This document shows, in pieces, positions 43,766-56,665 of a stretch of DNA of 64,000 nt (position 1 is the first letter of the stretch; the number at the start of each line of letters is the position of its first letter). This DNA comes from Sophora flavescens. Taxonomy: Eukaryota; Streptophyta; Magnoliopsida; Fabales; Fabaceae. Location: contig CM061070.1 in the NCBI GenBank assembly GCA_030762895.1, forward strand, positions 102,100,759 through 102,164,758, read 5' to 3'. A program made the position numbers and the translations under genes. The notes under the pieces are model-generated. The model ran no database searches and was not told the origin of the DNA. It saw nothing but the letters and a program-made list of their open reading frames with translations.

Positions 43766-46687
43766 ATTTTTTTTTATAAGCAAAAAATATATTCAAAAGG
43801 GAGAACAAGGGGTACTTCAACCCTTTACAAGAGTATAGGAAGCTTTACATCAAAGATTCAAAACAGCCCAAATGATTTGTACACGAATCTGAAAAATTTC
43901 AATGTAAAATCCTACCTTCCCTTGCCATAAACCAACTCCAAGAGATCATTTTTATATTAAAAATAATAGCAGAATGTTGAGCCACACCATCCCGAAAAAT
44001 AATTATATTACGTAACAGCCATAAGCACCAAACCACGGCACACTAGATAATATATTTCACCTTCTTCCCTCGCTTACCTTTACAAGGTATACATTGTTGC
44101 ACAAAATTTTTGATCCCCTCATGATGCCAAACACCAGATAAACCAAGCCAAGCATAAATGGATCACCAAACATTATAAGCAAAAGGGAAAGAGAAAAAAA
44201 TATGGCTAACCGATTCATGAACAGCAAAGCATAAAACACAGCAAGTATTATGATTAGCCACGATAATACCTCTCTTAAGAAGAGCATCCCTGGTCGGCAA
44301 CCTTTCCAACAAAAGCCTCCAAACAAAGACAGCCACTTTAGAAGGAATAGAGGACCTCCAAAGAGCCTTAAGAGCAATTGATAAATTCTGATTCAAACTA
44401 AAACCATCAGCCCGTGAAATAATGTCTCTATATGTTGACTTTACCGAAAAAATACCTGAAGTATCAAGCTTCCACCTCCAAACATCATTTTCGGTTTCCA
44501 GAAGAGTGTGCCCATGTAACAAAAATTTTGGTTCAACCAGAAAAGCCTCCTCCCAATCAAGCAAGCTCCTACACCACACCCAATTCCACACCCAAATTCC
44601 ATTAATCTAAGAGCCGGCTTCAGCAACAGAAACATCTCTATTTCCAACAATTTCAAACAAAGCCGGGTATGTGGTTTTGAGGGAACTCGACCCTAACCAT
44701 TTACCTTCCCAAAATCTTGCAATATCACCTTTGCCGACCTTAATGCAAATCGCCTCATTAAACCAAGCTGGATGCAGAGACACTAAGTCTTTCCACCAAA
44801 TTGAAGAGTTTCTTTGAATTTGAACCCCATCAAGCAATATTTTAGACAAGGGGCCATATCTATGTGATAATAAACCGAACCATACAGCATCAGAATCATT
44901 AAAGCACCTCCACTTCCACTTTGAGAGAAGACTAATGTTAAAAACCTCCAAATTTTTTATTCCTAAACAGACCATCTCCTTGGGTTTACACACCTTATTC
45001 CAACTCACCCATCTCACTTTTTGTGACTCATTAAATCCACCCCAAAGAAAATTCCTTTGAATACTGTTAAGGACTTTTATCACCTTCTTAGGAGCTTTGT
45101 ACATAGAAAAGAGATATACAGGCAAGGCCATCAAAACTGAGTTAATCAATGTGACTCTACCACCAATAGAGAGATGTCTATGTTTCCAAGAAACTAACCT
45201 CTTACGCATCATATCCACCACCGTGTCCCACATAGAGCACCTCCTAGGATTTGCCCCCACCGGAATACCAAGAAATTTGAAAGGTAATGAACTAGACACA
45301 CAAGATAGAAAGTTGGTTGCCGCCAGCATGAACGTATCATTAATATTGAGACCAAACAAACAACTTTTGGAGAAATTCACACGCAGACCAGAAGATAACT
45401 CAAATCCCCTCAGGATGGATTTTATACACCACAAGTTATCCCATTAAGGTTCGCACATAAAGATCGTATCATCCGCATACTGCAGGATTGGAAAAGACAC
45501 CCCCGGATAAGCCTTATATGCTGTAAGCATGCCCAGCTCCACCGCTCTATTAACCAAACCAACTAAGCCCTCAGCCGCAATTAAAAACAAAAAAGGAACA
45601 AGGGGGTCACCTTGACACAAGCCACGAAACATATGAAACTCCTTGGTAGGGCTACCATTCACGAGCACCGACATCAAGCTAGATCTAACACATGCTTTCA
45701 TCCACCTTCTCCAAGTAGAAGAGAATCCCATCCTTGTCAACATATATTCTAGATAATCCCAATCCAAAGAATCGCATGCTTTCTCAAAGTCGACTTTAAG
45801 GAGTAAACATTGTTATTTCCTCCTCTTAGCCAAATCAACAATCTCATTAGCAATGAGTACACCATCCAAAATTTGTCTTTTAGGCAAAAAAGCAGATTGG
45901 CAAGGTGAAATAACATTACCCAAAACCGATTTTAGCCTGGCAGTTAGCAACTTTGAGATAATCTTGTATAAGGACCCAATTAAAGAAATGGGTTTGTAAT
46001 CCTTCAAAGATTGAGGATGATTTCCTTTTGGAATAAGCGCCAAGAAAGATGTTGTGATAGCCTTAGGGAGACAAGCGTTTTTCTGAAATTCCAGAACAAA
46101 GTCCAGAAGTTCGGTCTTTAATATCTCAAAATTTGCCTTGATAAAGTTGAAATTAAACCCATCCGGTCCCGAAAATTTATTTCCGTAACAGTACCAAATT
46201 GCCTCCTTTAATTCCACCACAGAGATCGAAGCGGTTAACAAGCCATTATCTTCATCAGAAATTTGTCTAAAAGCGATACCATCCAAAAAGGGGCGCCTAA
46301 ATGATAAATTTGAAGAAAAATGATCCTGAAAAAACCTGTGGGTTTCATTCTTATTCTCTTCAACATTTTCAATCCAAGACTCACCAATCTTCAAAGTAGC
46401 CAACTGGTTCCTTCTCCTTCTTCCTTTTATAGAAGCATGAAAAAAAGAGGTATTTGCATCACCCTCTTGAATCCACTTTGTTCTAGATTTTTGCAAGAGA
46501 ATGCTTTCTTTTTTATGTAGCAAATTCCAGAATTGAGCATTTAGAATCTGCCTCTGTTCGGGATTTGGAGCACCGCCACAAGCCATAATTTCATCAAGAG
46601 AATTCAGCCCCATCATTGTTTCGTCAATCTTGAGATCTACCACACCGAAGACTTCTTTGTTCCAACATTTAACTTGTCTTTTAGAAG
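43766..46687 (-). mobile_element. L1-type plant LINE, 5' part cut off by chromovirus 2
   Basis: On the minus strand one reading frame from about 46687 to 44163 encodes ORF2 regions. First comes the linker after the endonuclease (CWNKEVFGVVDLKID, KWIQEGDANTSFFHA). RT follows, with KFSGPDGFNFNFIKAN, FLALIPKGNHPQSLKDYKPI, SAFLPKRQILDGVLIANEIV and the catalytic YADDTIFM. Then LPFKFLGIPVG and SIGGRVTLINSVLMALPVY, and the zf-RVT region (WRSSIPSKVAVFVWRLLLER). Four in-frame stops (45813, 45444, 44607, 44163) disable it. The 3' end is a plus-strand T-run at about 43766-43776 (poly-A). The endonuclease domain is absent because the element is cut at 46687. Confidence 0.88.
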
Positions 46688-49654
46688 TGTAACACCCCGA
46701 TTTACACTGCTTTCTAGTATCGGTAATTAATATATAAAAATATATTTTTATCCAAGACTTAGAAAATTATTTTGGCCGAAATACTGTTATTTTCCTATCA
46801 TGTTTTATATCTTAGGGTTACGATGAAATTTTGGGTTGAAAATTCAGACGGAACCCGGTCTGCGTTTTCACTGACAGTAAAAGTTTATTGCTCAAAAGAC
46901 CTAATTTTGAGTCGTGAACGAGATGGAAAATGTTTTATCGTATTTACTACGATACTGGAAGTTTTGAAAATTTTGGTAAAAAAATTAAAATATTATATTT
47001 GTTGCGGGCGTATACGTCGAGATATCTCTAGGAAAAGCTTGCGCCAGATGAATCGAGGAGTCAGCAACGTAGCAGATATGATGGATTTGACCGACTTGAC
47101 GAGCATTTATGACGAGTTTATCCATGTCATAATGGCCATAATGGCACATTTATGACAAAGTGAAATTTTGCTATGAAATGACCATTTTGCCCTTGTCTTT
47201 TTATGACAATTGCAAGCAAATGCCATTGGAAAATTTGACCAAAAACCTATCCAACACTCACGGCTCACTCTTGTCTCCTTCAGTTAAATATGTTGTCTTC
47301 TTCATTAAGCATTTTCTTCCATTTCCATGTCTTTCTTCTCCAAAGTTCTTCACTTTGCCATAAGAACACCATAAGAAAACCTTGAAGAACATCATCCATA
47401 ACTTGTTTTCCTTGGATCATCAAGAGGTAATAAATTATTATCTTGTCATTTAAATCATTTCTCTTCATCACTTTTGTAGATCTATGACTTAAATCCATAT
47501 GTTCTTCATTTACTTCAAAGTTCATGGAGTTAGATTCAAAAATTCATAACTAATTCTAGAAAATATTTTTGACATGAAACCAATTGCTATGATCTTATAA
47601 TCATCTCTATTTTTATCATCTATAAGCATAAGATCATGTGAAATTTCTTTCCCTAAATTCTGGTTATGGCCGAACCTAGGTCAAAGTTGTGTTCTTAGGT
47701 TTTGCTTCAATTTCATGTCTTGATTCATGATTATATCTTGATAGTTCTTGTATTCAAGTATATAGAAGATCAAAAAAATCAAACTTTAACCTATTGATCT
47801 CATCAAAACCGAAACCCTAGGTTTGAGTACTTAATGGTTTTGTGATTCAAAAGTTGTTTGTAACCTTTGAATCCAACTCTAAGCTTTGTATGTTGATTAA
47901 ATCCAAGAGTTGATGAAATTTTAAAATTTCTATCCTAAAAATCTTGAAAAAAACCGAACCCTAGTTCTTAGAACTAGATGAGTTTAGTTCATGTTCTTGG
48001 TTCATAATCATGGTTAAAGTGATTAATCATTGCTTAAGTAACTTATGGATCATTAATCCTTAAGTTAATCAAATTTTAATTTTCTTAACCTAGATAATTG
48101 GTTGAAGCCGAACCCTAACCTTCATGAACCAAGTGTATTGTTATTTGATTTATTTTGGTTGCGATTCGTTTGAAGGAAACAACTGAGTTAGCTGAGTCGA
48201 GCTGACGGAGAAAAATCGGATCAGGATCAGAAAATTAACAGGAACTATACTGTAGTCATCAAGAGGTAAGGGGGGGTATGCCTGAGGAGTTGAGATAATC
48301 TCATGCTTATTTGTGGAGTCATGTATTAATTTTCTGTATGAAATATTTTATTATATTATACTGTTTACTATTAATTGATAGATTGATGTGATGTTTATCT
48401 GAGTAATTGAATTGATGTGATGTGTGGACTTACATGATTATGATTATTTGTTTATATTTTAATTGTGATGTATGTCATGAATTGATGTATGCCATGCTAT
48501 TATGTGATTGAAATTTATCTGCTGTTGAATGTTGGACTGAGTAAACTGACATTCGTCAGTGTTAAAAATTTTAATTACGGATAAAAAACTTCATAAGCTT
48601 GGATAATTAATCAGAGGGATTAATTTGGGAGATTTTGAGAAAAATGAAAAAAAAATTTATTTTAATAATATTTTGTGGAAATAGTGTAAATAAGCAATAG
48701 TAAGGGCGAAACCGTGAAATTTTTTTACAGGCTCTAATTTTTATATAATAAATTCAATTTTATTATAAAATGTTATTTAAAGTGATTAAGTCCCGAAAAT
48801 AATATTTATAGCAGTCAGAACAATTACTTCTGACAGAGAAGTGATACAAGTTATTAAATATTATTTATTTAATATTATTTATTTAATATTATTAAATATT
48901 TAATTATTTAAATTTTCGAAATTTATTTATTAAATCTTTTTATTTATTAAAATTTTTGTTTTGTTGACCTTTATTGAAAATTATTTCTTAAAGTGAAACA
49001 ATTAGAAATAAAAGAAATTTATCAATGATTTTCGGATTTTATCAACATTTTAACAGAAAAAGGATTTCTGTAAAAATATTTTATTCAGTGAAGTTATTCC
49101 GTTAAACTTGGATAAGTTTTCGGAGCTGTTGTTTTCTATTTGTTTTTCACCGAGCGAAATGTTTTACAAGCAGATAAATAAGCCTAGAAACCGAGACGTC
49201 GGGGTTCTAGTGTTGTATGGACACGAAGATCAAGGATCTGTGTCATGGGACAGAGTGTCCTACAAGTTTTGTATTTGGACTGTCTGTCCTAAATTGATGT
49301 GGAAGGTGTGAATTCCATATCCGCGAGCCTAAAACTGGTGCATTGGTTTAAGGGCCTTGTGATTGAGCATTCGGACTGTGTGTCCTGTGTTGAGTTTAAA
49401 AGATTTGAACTGTGTGTCCTGTGTTTGTTTAATATGAAAAGTCTTAATAAGACATTGAGCATGGTCGTTAAGCTTTGTGCTTCGACAAGGAAAGATTATT
49501 ACGACAAAGAAAAACAAAACGAGAATAAAAGTTTTCTCATGCATTTTTGGCAGACGTGCCATATGTTATGATCATTGTGTTCTGTGTGGACCAATGAGTT
49601 ACCATGTGTATGGCTACAACAATGGTTGGAGAGTTGTCACAAGGGGACGTATGA

Positions 49655-49990
49655 CTAAGCTGCAATAGTTGTTTGAGTGGCTATCATACGAGGTCGGATA
49701 ATACTTGTGCATAGCTGCAATAGCTGTTTGAGTGGTTATAGCACAAGTGACTCTGTACATAACTGCAATAGCTGTTTGAGTGGTTATGTATCTCTGTACA
49801 ACTGCAATAGTTATTTGAGTGGTTGTCACAGAGGGGTCGTGTGAACAATTGCAATAGTTGTTTGAGCATTGGTCACATGTGATTGAGATGGATTATCCGG
49901 TAGTGTATCTGTGTACAACTACAATAGCTGTTTGAGTGGTTGTCACAGAGGTGTCATGTGAACAGTTGCAATAGTTGTTTGAGCACTGGT
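49655..49990 (+). repeat. Minisatellite in the chromovirus 2 LTR
   Basis: Six or more units of about 50-70 bp, each with the core CTGCAATAGCTGTTTGAGTG followed by a variable spacer (GTTGTCACAGAGG, GTTATGTATCTCTGTACA and similar). Frames through it on the minus strand are repeat-derived. Confidence 0.85.
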
Positions 49991-50315
49991 CACATGAGGT
50001 TGAGATTGCTTGGGCATTGTTTTCTTCGTTTTTACAATGTGCCATGTGCGGAGCCTGATCAGCTTGAAACGAAACAGAAAGTTGTGGGATCTCCGGAGAT
50101 TAGGTATCAAATTAGAGATTGATCATAGAAGTGTCATGCATTTTTTATAAAATGACGATGACTGCCGGGCATGAAGCCCTGTGAATTAAATCATTCTACT
50201 GTTAGAATTAATGTTATTCTATTGTGAATATTTGGTAATTGCTATTTGAGAGTCGTGCATGGGGTTGTCTTATTAAAACTCATATATTGGAAACTCACCC
50301 TTACAAACATTTTAG

Positions 50316-50825
50316 ATGGATCCAGACGAGGTGGATTTGAACTACTCGGGGGTACGATCCCTGACGTTTGACAACGCTGATAGAGGAGACACCTGGGTTA
50401 TTAACCCAGGAGCTCGGAATGCTACTTATACTGGTCCTTTAAGGACACTCCGAGGTACAGTAGCTGAGGGACCACAGCAGTTAATTCACAGCAGGGAAAC
50501 ACTTGAAGTATCGCTACCACCTATTTGGATGATACTACGATATTTAGTACAACACGGGAGTCTGGAGCACCAACTGCCTCAGTTTATTCAACCATTACAA
50601 CAAGTGGCACCAGGATCACCTCCTGCACCCATTATATTAGTTCCAGAAAACATTCCGGAAGAGATGAAGGAAGACCCAGAGGAGAATCCGATGGAAAATC
50701 CTGACTATGTTCCTTTAGCATATGAAGGGTCAGGAGCTATTGGAGAGGGGGCTGTTGTATCCTCTCCAGACACATCTTCCGGGGGTGGGGGAGTGTACAC
50801 TGGACTCCCCAATGGATTTCTGTAG
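50316..50825 (+). CDS. 169-aa ORF inside the chromovirus 2 LTR, function unknown
   Basis: An uninterrupted frame from ATG 50316 to TAG 50823-50825. The ATG directly follows CAAACATTTTAG, a good plant splice acceptor. The protein begins MDPDEVDLNYSGVRSLTFDN. It has a middle part rich in Q and P (LPQFIQPLQQVAPGSPPAPI), an acidic stretch (IPEEMKEDPEENPMENPDY) and a glycine-rich end (SSGGGGVYTG). No membrane segment, zinc finger or enzyme motif is visible, and I do not recognise it. The related LTR of element 3 lacks it: only the flanking CTCACCCTTACAA and GACCAGCTTAGG blocks remain. It could be an accessory gene of the element or a captured exon. Confidence 0.55.
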   Translation: MDPDEVDLNYSGVRSLTFDNADRGDTWVINPGARNATYTGPLRTLRGTVAEGPQQLIHSRETLEVSLPPIWMILRYLVQHGSLEHQLPQFIQPLQQVAPGSPPAPIILVPENIPEEMKEDPEENPMENPDYVPLAYEGSGAIGEGAVVSSPDTSSGGGGVYTGLPNGFL

Positions 50826-51246
50826 TGTTGACCAGCTTAGGACGTAGTTTTTAGGAAGAGTGGGAATTTTAGGATAGTCTGACTTAGTGACTCCTGAGAG
50901 TCATATTTTGCATAGTATTTTCAGACACCCACTATGACGTAGTTGTGAAATTTCAGATAATTTAAAATATGTGTGACAAGTAGATGGTGACCTAGCAAGA
51001 AAAGGGTCAATTTTAAAATAGAGAAGTATATGTGAAATATATATATATAGTGGTGCATATTATATTATGAGTGTTTGAATGCATGTGAAGAAAAAGAAAA
51101 AATTTTATCACTAATTTTGAGAAACATAGGGAATTAGAAAATGAATCTTATTTTCCGAAGAAAACCAACAACTTAATATTTTATTTAGTTTGATGTTTGA
51201 GTAATGTTACGTAAATGTGATACCCGAAAATGGGGTGTCGCATTAG

Positions 51247-51258
51247 TGGTATCAGAGC
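51247..51258 (+). other. Primer-binding site of chromovirus 2
   Basis: TGGTATCAGAGC, complementary to the initiator tRNA-Met 3' end, four bases after the LTR. Confidence 0.92.
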
Positions 51259-51426
51259 TGGTCGAGTCTTTCGGGAAATCTTTGGGAGTAGGTATGTTGT
51301 GTTGATGTTGTGTGATCTCTGAAGAGAATTGTTTGAATTACTTCTTAGAAGTAATATGTGATAGTTATTAGATTAAAGTTTTATTTTCTAGTTGCCATTT
51401 AACTGATTATGTCTTGTAGGTCAGTT

Positions 51427-52571
51427 ATGGAACCAGAGGGTGGACGTGGACGTGGTCGTGGACGTGGACGCGGCCGAGGAAGAGGTCGTGGAGGTGGTCA
51501 TGTTAACGGTCAAGAGAATTTTGAGGAAAATTATGAAGAAGGAGGAGGTATGAACTTTGCTGCACAAGCAATGGCGGATGTAGCTGCTGCTATTCTACAA
51601 CAAACTGCAACGATGGCCGCCCAGAATTTGTAAGAACAAATTCGAGCGGAACAAGCTGCTGAAGGTAGAGGTCTTACTGCTTTTAGACGCCAGAATCCTC
51701 CACAATTTCATGGAGATGTGGATCCTGTTAAGGCTGACTTATGGATTCAGGAAGTGGAGAAGATTTTTGAGTTGATTAATAGTCCAGAAGGAGTGAAGGT
51801 ACCATATGCTACTCATTTGCTGTCAGGGGATGCTGAGTATTGGTGGAGAGGCACTAAACAACTACTACAAGCAGAAAATCAGGTGATCACTTGGGAGATA
51901 TTTAAGAACATGTTTCTGAACAAGTATTTTCCACAGAGCGCTCGAGCAGAGAAGGAGCGGGAATTTTTACGTCTGTCTCAAAGGGATTTATCTGTAGGAG
52001 AGTATGCAGCTAAATTCGAGTCATTGGCTACATACTTCCGCTTTTTCCAAAACAATCCGGATGAAGATTGGAAGTGTGAACGTTTTGAAGCAGGATTACG
52101 GTTCGAGATTAAGGAATCTGTACTTCCGTTGGAAATCAGGAATTTCCAAGCTTTGGTTGAGAAATGTAGGAAGATAGAGCAAATGAGAAAGGGAAGAGAT
52201 AACAGAGGATATGCGGGAGGACCATCAAAATCCAAAGGTCAATATCAGAACCAGAAAGGGAAGCAAGTCCAGAGTAAACCGTATTATCGAGCACCGGGAA
52301 ATAATCGTTATCAACAACCCTATCATCCTGTAGCTACTGCAACAAGTGGTGGAGGCCAGAAGAATAAAAATCAAAACACAATTAGGAAATGTTTCAAGTG
52401 TGGAGACCCAAATCATATGGCGAACAATTGTCCAGTGAAAGGACCCAGGTGTTTCAATTGTGGCCAGGTGGGACATATGGCTAAAGATTGTGGTAAGCCA
52501 AGGACTGCACCAGTTGTCAATATTGTCAATACCAATAAACCGATAGCTAATGGGAGAGTTTACACCATGAG
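51427..52571 (+). CDS. Gag of chromovirus 2 (one nonsense codon, cut by element 3)
   Basis: The start MEPEGGRGRGRG follows TTGTAG-GTCAGTT, an acceptor-like site. An Arg-Gly-rich N-terminus precedes the capsid region (ADLWIQEVEKIFELI, YFPQSARAEKEREFLRL, LSVGEYAAKFESLATYFRFF) and two CCHC zinc knuckles (CFKCGDPNHMANNC, CFNCGQVGHMAKDC). A TAA at 51631-51633 (NL-stop-EQIRAEQ) interrupts the frame; CAA to TAA is the likely change. At 52571 the frame is broken by element 3, after GRVYTM. It resumes at 63298 in the same frame, showing that gag and pol were one ORF. Confidence 0.9.
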
Positions 52572-53667
52572 TGTAACACCCCGACTTTCCGCTGTTTTCT
52601 AATATCAGAAATTTATATAATTATGTTTATATTTTTATCTGAGACTTAGAAAACTATTTTAAATAAACGGATTTTACTACTTAATCCTACTTGAATGTAG
52701 GAAGCTACGATTAAAATTTAGGTTGGAAAGTCAGGCGAAACCCGGCCCGCGAATTCCATTGACAGAATAATAATACTGCTCAAAAGACATAATTTTAATT
52801 CATGAACGAAAGACTTAAGTTTAGTATTTTATTTTCTACAATTCTGTATTTTTAGAATTTTTTTCAGGAAAAAATAAAATAATTTACGTATTACGGGCGG
52901 AACGCGTAATCGGGTAGACGACGGAAGGGATTTCGGAGTTTCTAAGAGCCGATAGAGGTTTTAACTTAGTATTTGGAGATGATTCAAGGGGATGAATCAT
53001 ATTTTTAAGTTTAGAAGGTTTTTCAGGGTTAAATAGAAAATTTAGGAATTTTACGTTTAAGCCCCTGAACTTTCTGTAAATTACCCTTTTGTCCCTACAT
53101 TAGTTTTTTAAGTTTTTCCAAGTGGATTGGGCTAGAATTCTTGTTTCCAATCTCAAATGGTCGTGGCTTAGAAGCCCAAAATTTTCTAGTTCATGGTTTG
53201 ATTCCATAAAGCCATTTAAGTTTCCTTAAGTTTCCTATCTTAAGCTTAATGCTTAAATTTTCAAGTGGGCCCCACAAGAATGAACCCAAGCCCAAATTAA
53301 CCCAACCCATGCGCAAGCCCATGAGGATTTGTGGCTGCCTAATTGTTGTTGAATGCATCATGATGTTTCTAGAGTTTTCCACAAGTTTCCACATTATCCT
53401 TGTTTTTTCCACAATGTTCTTGATTCTTCTTAAATGCATGAATTATCCTAACCTATCTTTGACTCATAAATTCATACAACAAAGTCAAGATAAGCTAGCA
53501 TTTAATGTGGCAAAATCATCATCATGACACTTTATTGACAATTTGCAAACTAGTCCTTCAATTTTTGGAATCTTTGCAAAGTGGTCCTTAGAACTTAATT
53601 GCATTTGGATCCTTTAACAAGACAACTCATCATCATCTAGAGTCTTCTTAAGATGGCTCCACTACCA

Positions 53668-53680
53668 CTATAAATACCAT
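53668..53680 (+). promoter_or_regulatory. TATA-box candidate of the element 3 LTR
   Basis: CACTATAAATACC, followed about 30 bp later by a pyrimidine-rich stretch (CTCACTTTTCATT) suited to transcription start. The 3' LTR has CACTATATATACC at about 60268. Confidence 0.5.
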
Positions 53681-55763
53681 ACTCTCACTTTTCATTTAGT
53701 TTCTTTTGCCATTTGCTTCCAAAAAACCCTAAAGTTCATAAGTCTCTTAGTTCTAAGTTTGTAAAGCAAGTTCTTGGATTTCCTTTGTCATTGATCTTCA
53801 AGAGGTAAATCCTAATCTTCATTCTTAATCATGCCTATGTTCTTTAGCAAGTTTCTTGATTCAAGGCTTATATCATAGTTGTTCATCACTTTAAAGTTTC
53901 TAACCCTAGAACTTTGAAAAGTCATAATAAATTCTAGAAAAATCTAATGAGGATGAAACTACTTTCTATCTTCTTGATATCATGCATATTATCTAAATCC
54001 AAGAGCATGATGTAATCAAAAATTTCTTTCTTGAAAACCTAGCCTTGGCCGAATCTATCACCTTAGGGTTGGTAGAGTTTTGTTCATGTGTTTTCATGTA
54101 TGATCATGTATTCTATATGGCATGTATGACTACACACTCTAATCCATGTTATTCTCTTAAAATGAATATTTTTCTCAAAAATCTTTATGTTGGCCGAACC
54201 CTAAGTGGGTGAGTTTTGTTGAGTTTTGTTCATGGTTTTCATAAATGATCTTAGAAATCAATCTCTTAGTATGTATGCTTTATAAATCCAGGTTGATTTG
54301 TTAAACTAAGAACCCTAGCTCTATGAACCTATTAAGGCCGAATCTATGTATAAAAGAGTTAGGAAGTTTTGAGTTTTAGACTTAGTTATTTAGTCACTAA
54401 TCTATGATTTAGGTTAATCAAGGATCATTAATCCATAACTTAATCATGATTAGAAGTTTTAGTCATTCAAAAACCCTAGAGGCCGTGACTATGTATTAGG
54501 GTTTAGAATGTTTTAGTTTCTTGAGTTGTAACTATTTGGTTGTAATGGTTGAAGGTTACTTGAGTACGACGTTTACGAGGTAACTGAAATTTCGAAGGAA
54601 TCTGTAAGTTCATCAAGGAGTCTTCATGAGGTAAGGGGAGCTTACCTGAGGGATTTTTCTCAATAACTATTTGCTTGTGGTGTGGTTTATATGATTTATA
54701 TGTGGTTGTGGTTATTGGTTTTGTTGTTTACGTGGTGTGGTTTATCTGTGTATTGGTATGGAGTTGTGTTTAATTTATTTAATTATTTGCAATTGTATAT
54801 TATACTGCTATGATGCATGATCTGCCTGGGGAATATCTGTGATATAACTGTTGGTTGATGTGTGAGAAGCCTGACAGTGGTCAGTGCTCAATTAAAGTTA
54901 ATCGGATAAAAGCTTTAAGAAGCTACGCAAATTATATTCAATGTTTTAACGGGAAAATATTGATATATAATATTAAAGGAATTTTATTTTGAGGAAAATA
55001 AGGAGTTTGGAAAATATTATTATTTTAATAATTTATTTCTGGAAAAGGGAATTATGAGTCACAACGAGCTCAAAACCGTGAAAATATTTTAGCACTACTA
55101 AATTTTACGTAAGAAACCAGGAATATTACAAAATATTCTTTTATAAAAGTAATTGGTGAAAATAAGTTAATCATGATTTTAGAAAATTAATTAAGTGGAA
55201 AAAGTTAAGTTTTGGCTTAAAAAGCCTTAAAAATAATATTTGACGGCAAAATTGGAAAAGTATAGACGGCAAGTATTTTCGAAACGGCAGTGCGTATTTT
55301 GAGGAAATTAAACCTCAAGTGACTCATTGGTTTGTGAAAAACTAAGTTTTTATTATTTAAGGATTTTATAATGAATTTCTACCTTGGAAAAGAATTTCTG
55401 AAAATCAAAAGTTGATTTAACCGTGTTGAAAGTACAGTTGGACTTAGTAACCGAGACGTCGGGGTACTAATGTTCTGTGTTGTGATGGACTCAGTCATTT
55501 GGACTTTGAGGGCCTATATTGTATACGTGAAGTATACGGTGTTGAAACATTGAAAATGTTTTCTATTACCACGAACCTCTGACTAGTGCATCGGTCGAGA
55601 GGTGTCGTGATTGAGCACTCAGACTGTGAGGTCCTGTGTTGTAATAAAAGTTTTAAGGGTGTTTTAAAACTATGTGGGTTGTAAGCCATTTTGAGCTTCG
55701 GCAAAGAAAGATTGAACACAAAGAAAAGAATGAAACAAAAGGGTTTTGCATGCATTGGCAAAC

Positions 55764-56665
55764 GTGCCTGTATTCTGGCTGCGGGCCTGTATTCTGGCTG
55801 TGGGCCTGTGTTCTGGCTGCGTGCCTGTATTCTGGCTGCGGGCCTGTATTCATGCATAGTTCCTCTAATCTGGCTGCGGGCCTCAGATTCCGCCGTGGGC
55901 ACGTGTTCGCCGCTGCGTGCCCGTATTCCAGGCCGTGGGCCTCGTATTCATGCATAGTTCCTATATTCTCGCCGCAGCCCGTATTCCGCCGTGGGCCACG
56001 TGTTTTCGCTGCGTGCATGTATTCGGCTGTGGGCCTGTATTCATGCATAGTTCTAGCTGCGTGCTCGTATTCAGTTTGTGGGCCTCGTATTCATGCACGC
56101 TTAAGGCTGCGTGCCGTATTCGCCGCCGTGGGCCTGTATTCATGCATAGTTCCTATATTCGCATGCGGGCCCTGTATTCTCGGCTGTGGGCCCGTGTTCT
56201 CGTGTGTGCCTCGTATTCTGGCCGTGGGCCTGTATTCATGCATAGTTAAATGCCTGCGTGCTCGTATTCTCTGGCCGTGGGCTGTATTCATGCATAGTTC
56301 TGGCTGCGTCCCTGTATTCATGCATAGTTCACATTGCGTGCCGTATTCAGGCCGTGGGCCTGTATTCATGCATAGTTCGCCGCTGCGTGCCTCGTATTGG
56401 GCTGTGGGCCTGTATTCATGCATAGTTCCTATATTTCCGCCGGGCCTATATTCAGGCCGTGGGCTGTTTCGGCCGTGTGCCTCGTATTCGCCGTGGGCCT
56501 GTATTCATGCATAGTTAAGTTTGTGTGTGCCTGTATTCTAGCTGTGGGCCTGTATTCATGCATAGTTCTGGCTGCGTGCCTGTATTCTGGCTGTGGGCCT
56601 GTATTCATGCATAGTTCTGGCTGCGTGCCTATATTCTGGCTGTGGGCCTGTACTCATGCATAGTT
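55764..56665 (+). repeat. Minisatellite in the 5' LTR of element 3
   Basis: Built from 19-bp units (TGGCTGCGTGCCTGTATTC, TGGCTGTGGGCCTGTATTC) joined by ATGCATAGTTC, giving a higher-order unit of about 49 bp. Many copies in the centre are diverged or shortened (GCCGTGGGCC variants). CATGCATA occurs about thirteen times. Frames on both strands stay open across it only because the units contain few stops. Confidence 0.9.

Larger units (their letters stand above)
46688..51242 (+). repeat. 5' LTR of chromovirus 2 (about 4.56 kb)
   Basis: Starts TGTAACACCCCGATTTACAC and ends GGGGTGTCGCA. It contains two CAAGAG-GTAA splice-donor-like sites (47421, 48260), an ACCGAGACGTCGGGGTTCTA block (49191), a minisatellite (49655-49990) and a 169-codon ORF (50316). 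The partner LTR is not in the window, so the right edge rests on the CA dinucleotide and primer-site spacing. Confidence 0.85.

Noticed and set aside
49655..49990. Regularly spaced repeats resembling a CRISPR array
   Set aside because: The genome is eukaryotic, the spacers are related to each other, and the array lies within a retrotransposon LTR.
55672..56514. 280-codon frame rich in Cys, Tyr and Ser (and antisense frames) in the element 3 LTR
   Set aside because: It is produced by the minisatellite, whose 19-bp units lack stops in several frames. The frame breaks differently in the 3' LTR, so there is no sign of coding selection.
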